Shown: positions 25,142 to 34,257, counted from the first letter of the stretch. The stretch is 64,000 nucleotides of DNA from CBDFKQ01 sp965248855 (GCA_965248855.1 CBDFKQ010000004.1:62001-126000), one strand, 5' to 3'. Numbers and translations are program-made. Notes: a model not told the origin generated them from the sequence alone.

Positions 25142-25699
25142 ATGTCAAGAATTGGTAAAAAGCCGATTACTCTTCCTGCAAATGTTACTGTAGCGATAGG
25201 TAAAGATAATATTGTAACTGTTAAAGGACCTAAAGGATCTTTAACGCGTTGGGTAAACCCTGATATAAAAGTAAGTTTGGATGGGACTGAATTGTTACTT
25301 GAAAGACCTACTGAACAAAAGCGTCATAAGGCTTTGCATGGACTATATCGTTCTTTAATTAATAATATGGTTTTAGGTGTTAGTGAAGGTTATAAAATTA
25401 ATTTAGAAATTGTTGGAGTTGGGTATAAGGCAGCAATAAATAATGGAATATTAGAATTGAATCTTGGTTTTTCTCACGCCATTTTTATGGTAGTTCCGGA
25501 AGAAATAAAAGTAGCAACACTAACTGAAAAGGGTCAAAATCCTAAAGTTTTATTAGAAGGTATTGATAAGGAATTAATTGGACAAGTAGCTGCAAAAATT
25601 AAGTCTTTACGTAAAGTTGAACCATACAAAGGTAAAGGTATACGTACTGTAGGAGAAGTGATTAGAAGAAAAGCCGGTAAAACAGCCGCTAAAAAATAA
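25142..25699 (+). CDS. rplF: 50S ribosomal protein L6
   Basis: 185 residues, uL6, a tandem-repeat protein starting SRIGKKPITLPANVTV, with TVKGPKGSL and the C-terminal signature VEPYKGKGIRTVGEVIRRKAGK. Sits near the GTPase-associated region. Fifteen bases after rpsH. Confidence 0.98.
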   Translation: MSRIGKKPITLPANVTVAIGKDNIVTVKGPKGSLTRWVNPDIKVSLDGTELLLERPTEQKRHKALHGLYRSLINNMVLGVSEGYKINLEIVGVGYKAAINNGILELNLGFSHAIFMVVPEEIKVATLTEKGQNPKVLLEGIDKELIGQVAAKIKSLRKVEPYKGKGIRTVGEVIRRKAGKTAAKK

Positions 25700-25704
25700 A
25701 GTTT

Positions 25705-26052
25705 ATGGCTAATATAAAGTTTAACAGAAGATTAAGAATTAAAAGGAGTATTCGTTCTAAAATGGAAGGTAGCGCCTCAAGGCCTAGGTTGTCAGTTTTT
25801 AGATCAAATACTGGAATTTCAGCTCAAATTATTGATGATTTAATAGGAAAAACACTTGTAAGCTTTTCTTCTAAAGAATTGGGCTCAAAAGGTTATAATA
25901 TTGAAACTTCAAAAAATGTAGGTGAGAAATTAGCGGAAAAGGCATTGGCTAATGGTATTTCAGCAGTTGTTTTTGATAGAGGTGGATATTTATATCATGG
26001 TAATATTAAAGCCTTAGCAGAAGGTGCACGTAATGGAGGTCTAAAATTTTAA
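25705..26052 (+). CDS. rplR: 50S ribosomal protein L18
   Basis: 115 residues, uL18, with RLRIKRSIRSKMEGSASRPRLSVFRSN and the C-terminal VVFDRGGYLYHGNIKALAEGAR. Binds 5S rRNA together with L5. Five bases after rplF and four before rpsE. Confidence 0.98.
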   Translation: MANIKFNRRLRIKRSIRSKMEGSASRPRLSVFRSNTGISAQIIDDLIGKTLVSFSSKELGSKGYNIETSKNVGEKLAEKALANGISAVVFDRGGYLYHGNIKALAEGARNGGLKF

Positions 26053-26056
26053 ATTT

Positions 26057-26575
26057 ATGTTTGATAATAGTGTAAAAGTTTTACGTGCAAGTGAGCTGGA
26101 GTTAAAGGAAAAAGTTGTTTCTATACAAAGGGTTGCAAAGGTTGTGAAAGGAGGTAGAAGATTTAGTTTTTCTGCAATAGTAGTTGTTGGAGATGGAGAT
26201 GGAACTGTGGGATACGGATTAGGTAAAGCCAACGAAGTTACTGATGCTATAACTAAAGGGATAGAGGATGCCAAAAAGAATTTAATTAAAGTACCTCTAT
26301 TAAAACATACTGTACCCCATGAAATGCTTGGAAAATACAGTGGTGGGTTTGTTTTATTAAAGCCTGCTTCAGCAGGAACGGGTGTAATAGCCGGTGGTGC
26401 AATGAGAGCAGTTTTGGAAAGTGCCGGTATAAAAGATGTTTTGGCTAAATCCAAAGGTTCTTCTAATCCACATAATGTTGTGAAAGCTACTTTTGATGCC
26501 CTTTCAAAAATGCGTGCGCCGCATGTTATTGCCCATCAAAGAGGAATTTCTTTGCTAAACGTATTTAATGGTTAA
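26057..26575 (+). CDS. rpsE: 30S ribosomal protein S5
   Basis: 172 residues, uS5. The double-stranded-RNA-binding domain has VSIQRVAKVVKGGRRFSFSAIVVVGDGDG, then GYGLGKANEVTDAI and PASAGTGVIAGGAMRAVLE. It lines the mRNA entry channel and affects decoding accuracy. Its stop lies four bases before the rpmD ATG. Confidence 0.98.
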   Translation: MFDNSVKVLRASELELKEKVVSIQRVAKVVKGGRRFSFSAIVVVGDGDGTVGYGLGKANEVTDAITKGIEDAKKNLIKVPLLKHTVPHEMLGKYSGGFVLLKPASAGTGVIAGGAMRAVLESAGIKDVLAKSKGSSNPHNVVKATFDALSKMRAPHVIAHQRGISLLNVFNG

Positions 26576-26579
26576 TAAT

Positions 26580-26762
26580 ATGGCTAAGGTAAAAATTACG
26601 CAAGTAAGGAGTACAATTGATAGACCTAAAAATCAAAAGCTTACAATTCAGGCTTTAGGTTTAGGTAAAATTAATAGAACTGTTGAGGTAGAATATACCC
26701 CTCAGATTGAAGGTATGGTTAAGAAAGTTCATCATTTAGTTGTTGTAAACGATATTTTATAA
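26580..26762 (+). CDS. rpmD: 50S ribosomal protein L30
   Basis: 60 residues from ATG at 26580 (MAKVKITQVRSTIDRPKNQK). An in-frame ATG at 26568 would overlap rpsE and adds four residues, so it is not used here. uL30 has the typical LGLGKINRTVEVEYTPQIEGM. Its TAA overlaps the rplO ATG by one base. Confidence 0.96.
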   Translation: MAKVKITQVRSTIDRPKNQKLTIQALGLGKINRTVEVEYTPQIEGMVKKVHHLVVVNDIL

Positions 26763-27232
26763 TGGAATTGCATTCATTAAAACCTGCCAAAGGTTCTATA
26801 AAAGATAAAAAACGTATCGGGCGCGGAACAGGTTCCGGTAAAGGGGGTACATCTACTCGTGGTCATAAAGGTGCCGGGTCTAGATCTGGTTATAGTGCTA
26901 AGAGAAGTTTTGAAGGTGGCCAAATGCCTTTGCAAAGACGCCTTCCAAAATTCGGTTTCAAAAATATTAATAGAATTGAATATAAGGCTATTAATTTAGA
27001 TACTATTACTGAAGTTCTAAATGTGCATAAAGTAGCTATTATTGATCCTGAATTTTTAAGAAGTCATGGTTTGGTGGCGAAAAATGATTTAATTAAAATT
27101 TTAGGAAGAGGCGAGTTCTTATCTAAAGTTGAAATTGTTGCCAATGCATTTTCTGCGTCTGCTATAGTCGCTATTGAGAAAGCTGGTGGCAAGGCAACTT
27201 TAATTGAGTATAAGACTGCTGAAAAGATATAA
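26762..27232 (+). CDS. rplO: 50S ribosomal protein L15
   Basis: 156 residues, uL15. The Gly-rich N-terminal extension (KRIGRGTGSGKGGTSTRGHKGAGSRSG) penetrates the 23S rRNA, followed by GGQMPLQRRLPKFGF and the globular C-terminal domain. Starts on the rpmD stop codon (TAATG), 32 bases before secY. Confidence 0.98.
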   Translation: MELHSLKPAKGSIKDKKRIGRGTGSGKGGTSTRGHKGAGSRSGYSAKRSFEGGQMPLQRRLPKFGFKNINRIEYKAINLDTITEVLNVHKVAIIDPEFLRSHGLVAKNDLIKILGRGEFLSKVEIVANAFSASAIVAIEKAGGKATLIEYKTAEKI

Positions 27233-27264
27233 TTTAATATTTTCTCTTAGATTCTGTTTAGCAA

Positions 27265-28590
27265 ATGAAAAGATTAATAACAACAATAAAAAATATTTTT
27301 TCCATCGAAGAGTTACGATCAAGAATTGTAACTACTTTGTTGTTATTACTTGTTTTTCGTTTAGGTTCGTTCGTTGTTTTGCCGGGTATTGATCCTGCAA
27401 AATTAACTGGTAAGGCAACCGGAGTATTAGGTATTTTAGATACTTTTTTAGGAGGTGCTTTTAGTAATGCATCCATTTTTGCTCTTGGGATAATGCCTTA
27501 TATTTCAGCTTCCATTGTGATTCAATTATTAACATTTGCTTTACCTCCTTTTCAAAAATTGCAAAAAGAAGGTGAGTCAGGGAGAAAGAAATTAAATCAA
27601 TATACCAGAATATTAACTGTTTTAGTTACTTGTGTTCAATCAATTGCTTATTTGACGACTACCATTCCTGCAGAGGCTATTATAATTAATCCATCGTTTT
27701 TTAAAATTTCAGCTATAATTATTTTAGTAGCGGGAACATTATTCTGTATGTGGCTTGGTGAAAAAATTACAGATAAAGGTATTGGAAATGGTATTTCTAT
27801 GCTTATTATGATTGGTATCGTTTCACGATTAATACCTGCTCTCTTTATTGAAGGCAGTGCTAAAAGTGGACCTAAGTTTTTATTGTTTATTGTTGAATTA
27901 GCGGTATTGTATTTCATTATTATGGGTGTTGTTCTTTTAACTCAAGCGGTTAGGCGAATACCGGTTCAATATGCAAGGCAGGTAATAGGTAATAAAGTTT
28001 ATGGAGGTCAAAGGCAATACATACCAATAAAATTAAATACATCAGGTGTTATGCCAATTATATTTGCTCAAACCTTAATGTTTTTACCAAGTTTAGCCGC
28101 TAGTCCTTTTGCTGATAAAAGTGAATTTGCAGCAAATATTAATGCTGTGTTTGCTGACTATACTTCATGGCAGTACAGTACATTATTTGGTGTGCTTATA
28201 ATTGTATTAACATTTTTTTATACTGCAATAGCTATTGATCCGAAAGGAATTTCAGATAATATGAAGCAGAATAATAGTTTCATCCCCGGTGTTAAACCCG
28301 GTGATTTAACTACAGAATACATAGACTCAGTTTTATCAAAAATAACATTACCCGGAGCTTTATTTTTAGTTTTAATAGCTATACTGCCTTCAATTGCGAG
28401 TAGGTTTGGGGTAGGACGTGAATTAGCTCAATTTTTTGGAGGGACATCATTATTGATTATGGTAGGTGTAGTTCTTGATACTTTACAACAGGTTGAAAGC
28501 TATTTATTGATGCGGAAATATGAAGGTTTGATGCAAACCGGTAAGGTTAGAGGAAGGTCTGATATTTCAGGAGATGTAGTTGCAGCATAA
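27265..28590 (+). CDS. secY: preprotein translocase subunit SecY
   Basis: 441 residues, polytopic inner-membrane protein with ten predicted helices, forming the central pore of the Sec translocon. Recognisable parts are the first helix RLGSFVVLPGIDP, the plug-region Gly-rich stretch LDTFLGGAFSNASIFALGIMPYISASI, the cytoplasmic loop AVRRIPVQYARQV and FIPGVKPGD. Normal length. Co-transcribed with ribosomal genes as in most bacteria. Confidence 0.98.
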   Translation: MKRLITTIKNIFSIEELRSRIVTTLLLLLVFRLGSFVVLPGIDPAKLTGKATGVLGILDTFLGGAFSNASIFALGIMPYISASIVIQLLTFALPPFQKLQKEGESGRKKLNQYTRILTVLVTCVQSIAYLTTTIPAEAIIINPSFFKISAIIILVAGTLFCMWLGEKITDKGIGNGISMLIMIGIVSRLIPALFIEGSAKSGPKFLLFIVELAVLYFIIMGVVLLTQAVRRIPVQYARQVIGNKVYGGQRQYIPIKLNTSGVMPIIFAQTLMFLPSLAASPFADKSEFAANINAVFADYTSWQYSTLFGVLIIVLTFFYTAIAIDPKGISDNMKQNNSFIPGVKPGDLTTEYIDSVLSKITLPGALFLVLIAILPSIASRFGVGRELAQFFGGTSLLIMVGVVLDTLQQVESYLLMRKYEGLMQTGKVRGRSDISGDVVAA

Positions 28591-28600
28591 AGATATTAAT

Positions 28601-29395
28601 GTGTCTAAAAAGGACTTAATTTATAAGACTGCTGAAGAAATTGAACTTATTAGAGTAAGTGGGTTAGTTTTAGGTAAGGCACATGCTGAAGTTGCAAAGT
28701 TAATAGCACCGGGTATAAGTACGTTAAAATTAGATAAAGTAGCGGAAGAATATATTAGAGATAATAATGGAGTTCCTTCATTTAAAGGTTATAATGGATT
28801 CGTAGGTTCTTTATGTATCTCTTTAAATGAACAAGTAGTTCATGGTTTACCTTCTCAAAATGTCTTAAAAGACGGTGATATTGTTTCAATTGATTGCGGA
28901 GTATATCTAAACGGTTTCCATTCAGATAGTGCATATACATATCAGGTTGGAGAAGTAAATGAAAGGGTAAGAAAGCTACTAGAGATTACCAAAAGTTCCT
29001 TATATGTTGGCATTGATCATGCAGTAGTTGGAAACAGGATAGGGGATATTGCTTTTCACATTCAAAATTATGTTGAAAAAAATGGCTTTAGTGTAGTTAG
29101 AGAATTAGTGGGCCATGGAGTAGGGAAAAATTTACATGAAGCTCCAGAAGTTCCTAATTATGGTAAAAGAGGTCAGGGATTAAGATTACGAGAAGGTTTA
29201 GTATTGGCCATAGAACCAATGATAAATTTGGGAAAGAAAGAAGTGGTTCAGGAGAAAGATGGGTGGACAATTAGAACTTTTGATAGAAAACCTTCAGCCC
29301 ATTTTGAACATACTGTAGTAATTACAAAAGCTGGGAAGGCAGATATTTTAACTACTTTTAAATATATAGAAGAAGTTTTACAACAAAAAAATTAA
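28601..29395 (+). CDS. map: methionine aminopeptidase, type I
   Basis: 264 residues from GTG at 28601 (MSKKDLIYKTAEEIELIR). An in-frame TTG at 28580 would overlap secY and adds seven residues; I prefer the GTG. The five metal ligands are visible: Asp in VSIDCG, Asp in FHSDSAYT, His in GHGVGKNLHEAP, Glu in AIEPMI and Glu in FEHTVVIT. It removes N-terminal Met from nascent proteins. Confidence 0.96.
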   Translation: MSKKDLIYKTAEEIELIRVSGLVLGKAHAEVAKLIAPGISTLKLDKVAEEYIRDNNGVPSFKGYNGFVGSLCISLNEQVVHGLPSQNVLKDGDIVSIDCGVYLNGFHSDSAYTYQVGEVNERVRKLLEITKSSLYVGIDHAVVGNRIGDIAFHIQNYVEKNGFSVVRELVGHGVGKNLHEAPEVPNYGKRGQGLRLREGLVLAIEPMINLGKKEVVQEKDGWTIRTFDRKPSAHFEHTVVITKAGKADILTTFKYIEEVLQQKN

Positions 29396-29396
29396 A

Positions 29397-29615
29397 ATGT
29401 CAAAACAGTCATCTATTGAGCAAGACGGTATAATTGTAGAAGCTTTATCAAATGCTATGTTTCGTGTAGAGTTGCAAAATAGTCATGAAGTAATAGCACA
29501 CATTTCCGGTAAAATGCGGATGAATTATATTAAAATTTTGCCTGGAGATAAAGTTAAATTAGAAATGTCGCCTTATGATTTATCAAAAGGAAGAATAGTT
29601 TACAGATATAAATAA
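29397..29615 (+). CDS. infA: translation initiation factor IF-1
   Basis: 72 residues, the standard length. S1-type OB fold with EQDGIIVEALSNAMFRVEL, GHEV-like NSHEVIAHISGKMRMNYI and LPGDKVKLEMSPYDLSKGRIVYRYK. Binds the A site during initiation. One base after the map stop codon. Confidence 0.98.
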   Translation: MSKQSSIEQDGIIVEALSNAMFRVELQNSHEVIAHISGKMRMNYIKILPGDKVKLEMSPYDLSKGRIVYRYK

Positions 29616-29640
29616 CTTGAGGAAATAAATATAAATTTTT

Positions 29641-29757
29641 ATGAAAGTAAAAGCATCCATAAAAAAGCGTAGTGTCGATTGCAAGGTTATCCGTCGCAAA
29701 GGCAAGCTTTACGTTATCAACAAAAAGAATCCAAAATTCAAACAAAGACAAGGATAA
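29641..29757 (+). CDS. rpmJ: 50S ribosomal protein L36
   Basis: A 38-residue gene: MKVKASIKKRSVDCKVIRRK, then GKLYVINKKNPKFKQRQG. The pattern is bL36 of the long-known KVxxSxKKR type; only one Cys remains (residue 14), so it is the zinc-free form. Codons are richer in C/G third positions (GTC, TGC, ATC, CGC, GGC, TAC, AAC) than those of the AT-rich neighbours. Lies 25 bases after infA and 4 before rpsM. Confidence 0.95.
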   Translation: MKVKASIKKRSVDCKVIRRKGKLYVINKKNPKFKQRQG

Positions 29758-29761
29758 AATT

Positions 29762-30139
29762 ATGGCACGTATTGCAGGTGTAGATATACCAGATAGAAAA
29801 AGAGGCGAAATTTCCTTAACATATATTTATGGGATTGGTCGTAGATCGGCTCAGAATATTTTAACGAAAGCCGGGATTAGCTTTGATAAGAAGGTTTCTC
29901 AATGGAATGATGATGAAGCTAATGCCGTTAGAAATTTAATAACTGCTGAATACAAAGTTGAAGGTGTTTTAAAATCTTCAGTACAAATGAGTATTAAACG
30001 ATTAATGGATATTGGTTGTTATAGAGGTTTGCGTCATAGAAAGGGTTTACCTGTTAGAGGTCAACGTACAAAAAATAATACTCGTACAAGAAAAGGTAAA
30101 CGCAAAACAGTTGCAAATAAAAAGAAAGTAACAAAATAG
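29762..30139 (+). CDS. rpsM: 30S ribosomal protein S13
   Basis: 125 residues from ATG at 29762 (MARIAGVDIPDRKRGE). A longer frame from 29672 overlaps rpmJ and has no S13 similarity. uS13 features: helix-two-turn-helix YGIGRRSAQNILTKAG and the basic tail RGLRHRKGLPVRGQRTKNN, then TRTRKGKRKT. Contacts P-site tRNA and the inter-subunit bridges. Confidence 0.97.
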   Translation: MARIAGVDIPDRKRGEISLTYIYGIGRRSAQNILTKAGISFDKKVSQWNDDEANAVRNLITAEYKVEGVLKSSVQMSIKRLMDIGCYRGLRHRKGLPVRGQRTKNNTRTRKGKRKTVANKKKVTK

Positions 30140-30145
30140 TATTAT

Positions 30146-30165
30146 GTAGTTTTTGACGAAACTAC
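30146..30165 (+). promoter_or_regulatory. small hairpin between rpsM and rpsK
   Basis: GTAGTTT (30146-30152) pairs with AAACTAC (30159-30165), loop TTGACG, no T tract. In some bacteria S4 represses its operon through structured mRNA near rpsM; a similar role here is only a guess. Confidence 0.35.
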
Positions 30166-30190
30166 CTCACCTCAAAAATAAATCAAAGTT

Positions 30191-30592
30191 ATGGCTCAAC
30201 AGCAGGGTAAAAGAAAAGATAAGGCAAAAAAAAGAATAGTTGTTATTGAACCTATAGGTCAGGTTCATATTAGAGCATCATTTAATAATATTATTATTTC
30301 AGTAACGAATATGACAGGTCAGGTAATTTCTTGGGCGTCGGCTGGAAAAATGGGTTTTAAAGGTTCTAAAAAAAATACTCCATATGCTGCACAAATGGCA
30401 GCCTCTAATTGTGCTCAAATTGCCTTTGATTTAGGTATGCGTAAAGCGGAAGTATTTGTGAAAGGTCCTGGTGCAGGTAGGGAGTCAGCAATCCGTACTA
30501 TTCAAAATGCAGGTATTGAAGTTTTAACAATAAAGGATATTACTCCATTACCTCATAATGGTTGTCGTCCGCCCAAACGTAGAAGAGTTTAA
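30191..30592 (+). CDS. rpsK: 30S ribosomal protein S11
   Basis: 133 residues, uS11, with GQVHIRASFNNIIISVTN, SWASAGKMGFKGSKKNTPYAAQ and the C-terminal DITPLPHNGCRPPKRRRV. Part of the 30S platform near the E site. Fifty-one bases after rpsM. Confidence 0.98.
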   Translation: MAQQQGKRKDKAKKRIVVIEPIGQVHIRASFNNIIISVTNMTGQVISWASAGKMGFKGSKKNTPYAAQMAASNCAQIAFDLGMRKAEVFVKGPGAGRESAIRTIQNAGIEVLTIKDITPLPHNGCRPPKRRRV

Positions 30593-30694
30593 TCTGAAGA
30601 GATTAATAATTGAGGTTTATTAATTGTAGAAAATCGAAAATCGATAGGTTTGCAATTGTAAGTCTAGTTGTTAACATTTAATTTATAATTAATA

Positions 30695-31300
30695 ATGGCA
30701 AGATACACAGGCCCAAAATCAAAAATTGCAAGAAAATTTGGAGAAGCAATACTTGGCCCAAGTAAAGCACTTCAAAAAAAGAATTATGCTCCCGGTCAGC
30801 ATGGAAAGGGAAAGAAAAGGAAGCAGTCTGAATATGCTGTTCAATTAGCTGAAAAACAGAAGACAAAATATACATATGGTGTTTTAGAAAGACAATTTGC
30901 TAAATTGTTCGACAAAGCTGCAAGAAAGGGAGGTATAACAGGTGCTAATTTGTTAATTTTACTTGAATCCAGACTTGATAACACAGTTTATCGTCTAGGA
31001 ATTGCACCTACTCGTCGTGCTGCACGTCAACTTATATTGCATAAACATATTTTAGTGAATGATGAAATAGTAAATATTGCTTCTTATTCATTAAAGCCAG
31101 GGGAAACAATCGGAGTTAGAGAAAAATCAAAATCTTTAGAAGTTGTTACCGGTAGTTTATCAGCAAGAACATCTAAAAGATTTACATGGCTTGAATGGGA
31201 TAATACATTAATGACAGGAAAGTTTGTTACATTCCCGGACAGAGAACAAATTCCGGAAAATATTCAAGAACAATTAATTGTGGAGCTTTATTCAAAATAA
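30695..31300 (+). CDS. rpsD: 30S ribosomal protein S4
   Basis: 201 residues, uS4, starting ARYTGPKSKIARKFGEAILGP, with the S4-like RNA-binding domain LESRLDNTVYRLGIAPTRRAARQLILHKHILVN. A 16S assembly initiator. It lacks the N-terminal zinc Cys cluster. Lies 102 bases after rpsK with no clear signal between. Confidence 0.98.
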   Translation: MARYTGPKSKIARKFGEAILGPSKALQKKNYAPGQHGKGKKRKQSEYAVQLAEKQKTKYTYGVLERQFAKLFDKAARKGGITGANLLILLESRLDNTVYRLGIAPTRRAARQLILHKHILVNDEIVNIASYSLKPGETIGVREKSKSLEVVTGSLSARTSKRFTWLEWDNTLMTGKFVTFPDREQIPENIQEQLIVELYSK

Positions 31301-31362
31301 TTTATTCATTTTTTAATTATTTAAGTTTCATAATTTTAACCCTTAAAAAAAAGCTTTAACGT

Positions 31363-32352
31363 ATGTCAATATTAGCGTTTCAAATGCCGGATAAAGTGGT
31401 GATGGAAAAAGCAGATAATTTTCGCGGTCTGTTCGAATTTAAACCTTTGGAAAAAGGATATGGAGTTACAATTGGTAATGCTTTAAGAAGGATTTTATTA
31501 TCTTCTCTTGAAGGATATGCTATAACAAGTGTTAAAATACCTAGCGTTTTACACGAATTTTCAACAATTGAAGGCGTGGTTGAAGATGTAGCTGAATTGA
31601 TTTTAAATTTAAAAATGGTTCGCTTTAAAAAAGTATCAGATGCCATTGATAATAAAATTATTGTTTCTGTTAAAAACTCATCAACTTTAAAAGCAGGTGA
31701 TCTTTCTAAATTTACAAATACATTTGAGATTTTAAATCCTGATTTAGTAATTTGTAATATCGATCCTTCTATTTCTCTTGAATTAGAATTAATCGTAGAA
31801 AAAGGAAGAGGGTATGTGCCCAGTGACGAAAATAAAACTAATGATCAGAGCATTGGTCAAATTGCAATAGATGCAATTTTTACACCAATTAAAAATGTTA
31901 AATATAGTGTTGAAAATACACGTGTGGAGCAAAAAACTGATTATGAGAGGTTATTAATTGATATCGAAACAGATGGTTCTATACATCCTGAAGATGCTCT
32001 TAAAGGCGCTGCTCATATCTTGATTCAGCATTTTATGTTGTTTTCAGATCAAACGATGACTTTTGAAGTTGCTAAAGCTGAAGAAGAAGATACAGTTGAT
32101 GAAGAGATTTTGCATATGAGGAAGTTATTAAAAACTTCATTAGCGGATTTAGATTTATCTGTCAGAGCGTATAATTGTTTAAAATCTGCAGAGGTTAAAT
32201 CTCTTGGTGATTTGGTGAGATTAGACATTGCTGATATGATGAAATTCAGAAATTTTGGAAAAAAGTCTTTAACTGAACTGGAGCAATTAGTTTCTGATAA
32301 GGGATTAAACTTCGGAATGGACATTGCTAAGTATAAATTAGAGGAAGATTAA
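31363..32352 (+). CDS. rpoA: DNA-directed RNA polymerase subunit alpha
   Basis: 329 residues. N-terminal dimerisation domain with FEFKPLEKGYGVTIGNALRRILLSSLEGYAI and FTPIKNVKYSVENTRV. A linker near residue 235 leads to the C-terminal domain with LDLSVRAYNCLKSAEVKSLGDLV and NFGKKSLTELEQLV (helix-hairpin-helix, UP-element and activator contacts). Full length. Placed between rpsD and rplQ as in other bacteria. Confidence 0.98.
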   Translation: MSILAFQMPDKVVMEKADNFRGLFEFKPLEKGYGVTIGNALRRILLSSLEGYAITSVKIPSVLHEFSTIEGVVEDVAELILNLKMVRFKKVSDAIDNKIIVSVKNSSTLKAGDLSKFTNTFEILNPDLVICNIDPSISLELELIVEKGRGYVPSDENKTNDQSIGQIAIDAIFTPIKNVKYSVENTRVEQKTDYERLLIDIETDGSIHPEDALKGAAHILIQHFMLFSDQTMTFEVAKAEEEDTVDEEILHMRKLLKTSLADLDLSVRAYNCLKSAEVKSLGDLVRLDIADMMKFRNFGKKSLTELEQLVSDKGLNFGMDIAKYKLEED

Positions 32353-32426
32353 TTCTGATTTATAGATATTGCTATAATTGATATAAAAGCTTAAAGCAGG
32401 ATGAGCCTGTTTAACTGAAAAATAAA

Positions 32427-33011
32427 ATGAGACACGGTAAAACATTTAACCATTTAGGGAGAACTTCATCGCATAGAAAGGCGATGTTATCCAATATGGC
32501 TTCTTCTCTAATATTACATAAAAGAATCAGTACAACTTTGGCGAAGGCAAAAGAGCTTCGTAAGTTTACTGAGCCTCTTTTAACAAAATCTAAAAACGAT
32601 ACGACTCACTCAAGGAGAACTGTTTTTTCTTATTTAAAAGATAAAGACGCAGTAAAAGAATTATTTGATAATGTTGCACAAAAAATTGCTGATAGGCCGG
32701 GTGGTTATACTCGTATTATTAAATTAGGTAATCGTTTAGGAGATGCTGCTGAAATTTGCCTTATTGAATTAGTTGATTATAATGAAACTCTTTTAAAAGA
32801 TTCAACTGAAGTTAAGAAAACTCGTAGAAGTAGAAGAGGTTCCGGATCGGGTAAAGCAAATACGACTGTTGAAACAACATCCACTCAACCTGTTGAATCT
32901 GTTGAAGCATCTAACAATGAAGTTATTTCTGATGCGGTAGTTGTAGAAGACGATAAACCAATCGAGGAAGTAAGTAAAACCTCTGATGAAATTAAGGATG
33001 AAGAGAAATAA
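32427..33011 (+). CDS. rplQ: 50S ribosomal protein L17 with acidic tail
   Basis: 194 residues. The first 120 are bL17 (MRHGKTFNHLGRTSSHRKAML and ITTLAKAKELRKFTEPLLTK, then GGYTRIIKLGNRLGDAAEICLIELV). Residues about 125-140 are Arg/Ser-rich and the last 55 are Thr/Val/Glu/Asp-rich and disordered-looking. Extensions of L17 are usual in Bacteroidota, though their role is unknown. Last gene of the cluster; a terminator follows 20 bases later. Confidence 0.97.
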   Translation: MRHGKTFNHLGRTSSHRKAMLSNMASSLILHKRISTTLAKAKELRKFTEPLLTKSKNDTTHSRRTVFSYLKDKDAVKELFDNVAQKIADRPGGYTRIIKLGNRLGDAAEICLIELVDYNETLLKDSTEVKKTRRSRRGSGSGKANTTVETTSTQPVESVEASNNEVISDAVVVEDDKPIEEVSKTSDEIKDEEK

Positions 33012-33031
33012 TGATTTTTAAAATATAAAGT

Positions 33032-33064
33032 AAAGGGATTGGATTTTTTCCATTCCCTTTTTTT
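33032..33064 (+). terminator. terminator of the ribosomal cluster
   Basis: AAAGGGATTGGA (33032-33043) pairs with TCCATTCCCTTT (33049-33060) with one T-T mismatch; T tract runs to 33064. Ends the rpsH-rplQ unit and lies just before carA. Confidence 0.88.
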
Positions 33065-33106
33065 ATGTCAATATTATTTTTTTATTTTACGAAATTTATT
33101 TTAAAA

Positions 33107-34213
33107 ATGAAAAATTCTTTTACTCATCCTGCTGAAGCTATTTTACTGCTTGAAGACGGAATAATGTTCAAAGGATATTCTGCCGGGAAGATGGGAACAA
33201 CCGGTGGAGAAATTTGTTTCAATACCGGTATGACAGGTTACCAGGAAATTTATACAGATCCATCTTACTTTGGACAAATTTTATTGAATACTACAGCGCA
33301 TATCGGTAACTATGGTACTGTTGATCCGGAAGTGGAATCAAATTCAGTAAAAATAAGCGGCATGGTATGTAACCATTTTTCAGAAATATTTTCTCGAAAT
33401 ACATCCATTACTTCTCTTCAAGAATATTTAGAGAAATCGAATATTGTTGCGATTGGCGGAATTGATACTCGTAAAATTGTTAAACATATTAGAAGCCATG
33501 GTGCAATGAATGCTATAATTTCATCAGAAATACTTGATGAAAAGCTTTTAATGGCAGAATTAAAGAAGGTGCCTGATATGAATGGATTAGAACTTTCATC
33601 AATAGTAAGTACAAAAGATATATATGAAGTAAAAGGTGAAAGAACTGTTTATAAAATTGCTGTTTTAGATTTAGGTATTAAAACAAGCATCTTAAGTAAT
33701 ATTACTGATAGAGGAGGGATTTGTAAAGTTTTTCCGGCAAAAACTACTTTTGAAGAAATGCAAAAATGGCAACCTGATGCCTATTTTATTTCTAATGGCC
33801 CGGGAGACCCTGCTTCAATGCCTTATGCGATAGAAACGACAAAAAATATTTTAGATTATAACATTCCAACATTTGGAATTTGCCTAGGGCATCAATTGAT
33901 TGCATTAGCATGTGGAATATCAACATACAAAATGCATAATGGACATAGAGGTTTAAATCATCCTGTTAAAAATATAATTTCCGGTAAAGGTGAAATAACA
34001 TCTCAAAATCATGGATTTGCTGTAGATGGTGAAGCTATTAAGAAAAACTCTGACTTAGAAATCACTCATTATAACTTGAATGATAATACAATTGAAGGTA
34101 TTAAATTAAAGAATAAAAAAGCGTTTTCTGTTCAATATCACCCTGAGGCATCTCCTGGCCCTCACGATTCAAGATATTTATTTGATGATTTTGTTAAATT
34201 AATTGAAGGATAA
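33107..34213 (+). CDS. carA: carbamoyl-phosphate synthase small (glutaminase) subunit
   Basis: 368 residues from ATG at 33107 (MKNSFTHPAEAILLLEDG). An in-frame ATG at 33065 directly abuts the terminator T tract and adds a hydrophobic stretch not found in CarA, so I reject it. The class I glutaminase triad is present: Cys in FGICLGHQ, and His and Glu in YHPEASPGPHD. It supplies ammonia from glutamine to CarB for arginine and pyrimidine synthesis. carB is not in the window. Confidence 0.96.
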   Translation: MKNSFTHPAEAILLLEDGIMFKGYSAGKMGTTGGEICFNTGMTGYQEIYTDPSYFGQILLNTTAHIGNYGTVDPEVESNSVKISGMVCNHFSEIFSRNTSITSLQEYLEKSNIVAIGGIDTRKIVKHIRSHGAMNAIISSEILDEKLLMAELKKVPDMNGLELSSIVSTKDIYEVKGERTVYKIAVLDLGIKTSILSNITDRGGICKVFPAKTTFEEMQKWQPDAYFISNGPGDPASMPYAIETTKNILDYNIPTFGICLGHQLIALACGISTYKMHNGHRGLNHPVKNIISGKGEITSQNHGFAVDGEAIKKNSDLEITHYNLNDNTIEGIKLKNKKAFSVQYHPEASPGPHDSRYLFDDFVKLIEG

Positions 34214-34216
34214 TAA

Positions 34217-34255
34217 AAAAAGTGGGTAATCGATTTAGATTAACCACCTTTTTTA
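34217..34255. terminator. bidirectional terminator between carA and the nucleoside transporter
   Basis: An A run, then GTGGGTAATC pairing with GATTAACCAC (two mismatches), then TTTTTT. With A on one side and T on the other it can serve both converging genes. Confidence 0.7.
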
Positions 34256-34257
34256 TT

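Noticed and set aside
28580..28600. TTG start for methionine aminopeptidase
   Set aside because: It would overlap the end of secY and adds seven residues not typical of the family; the GTG at 28601 fits better.
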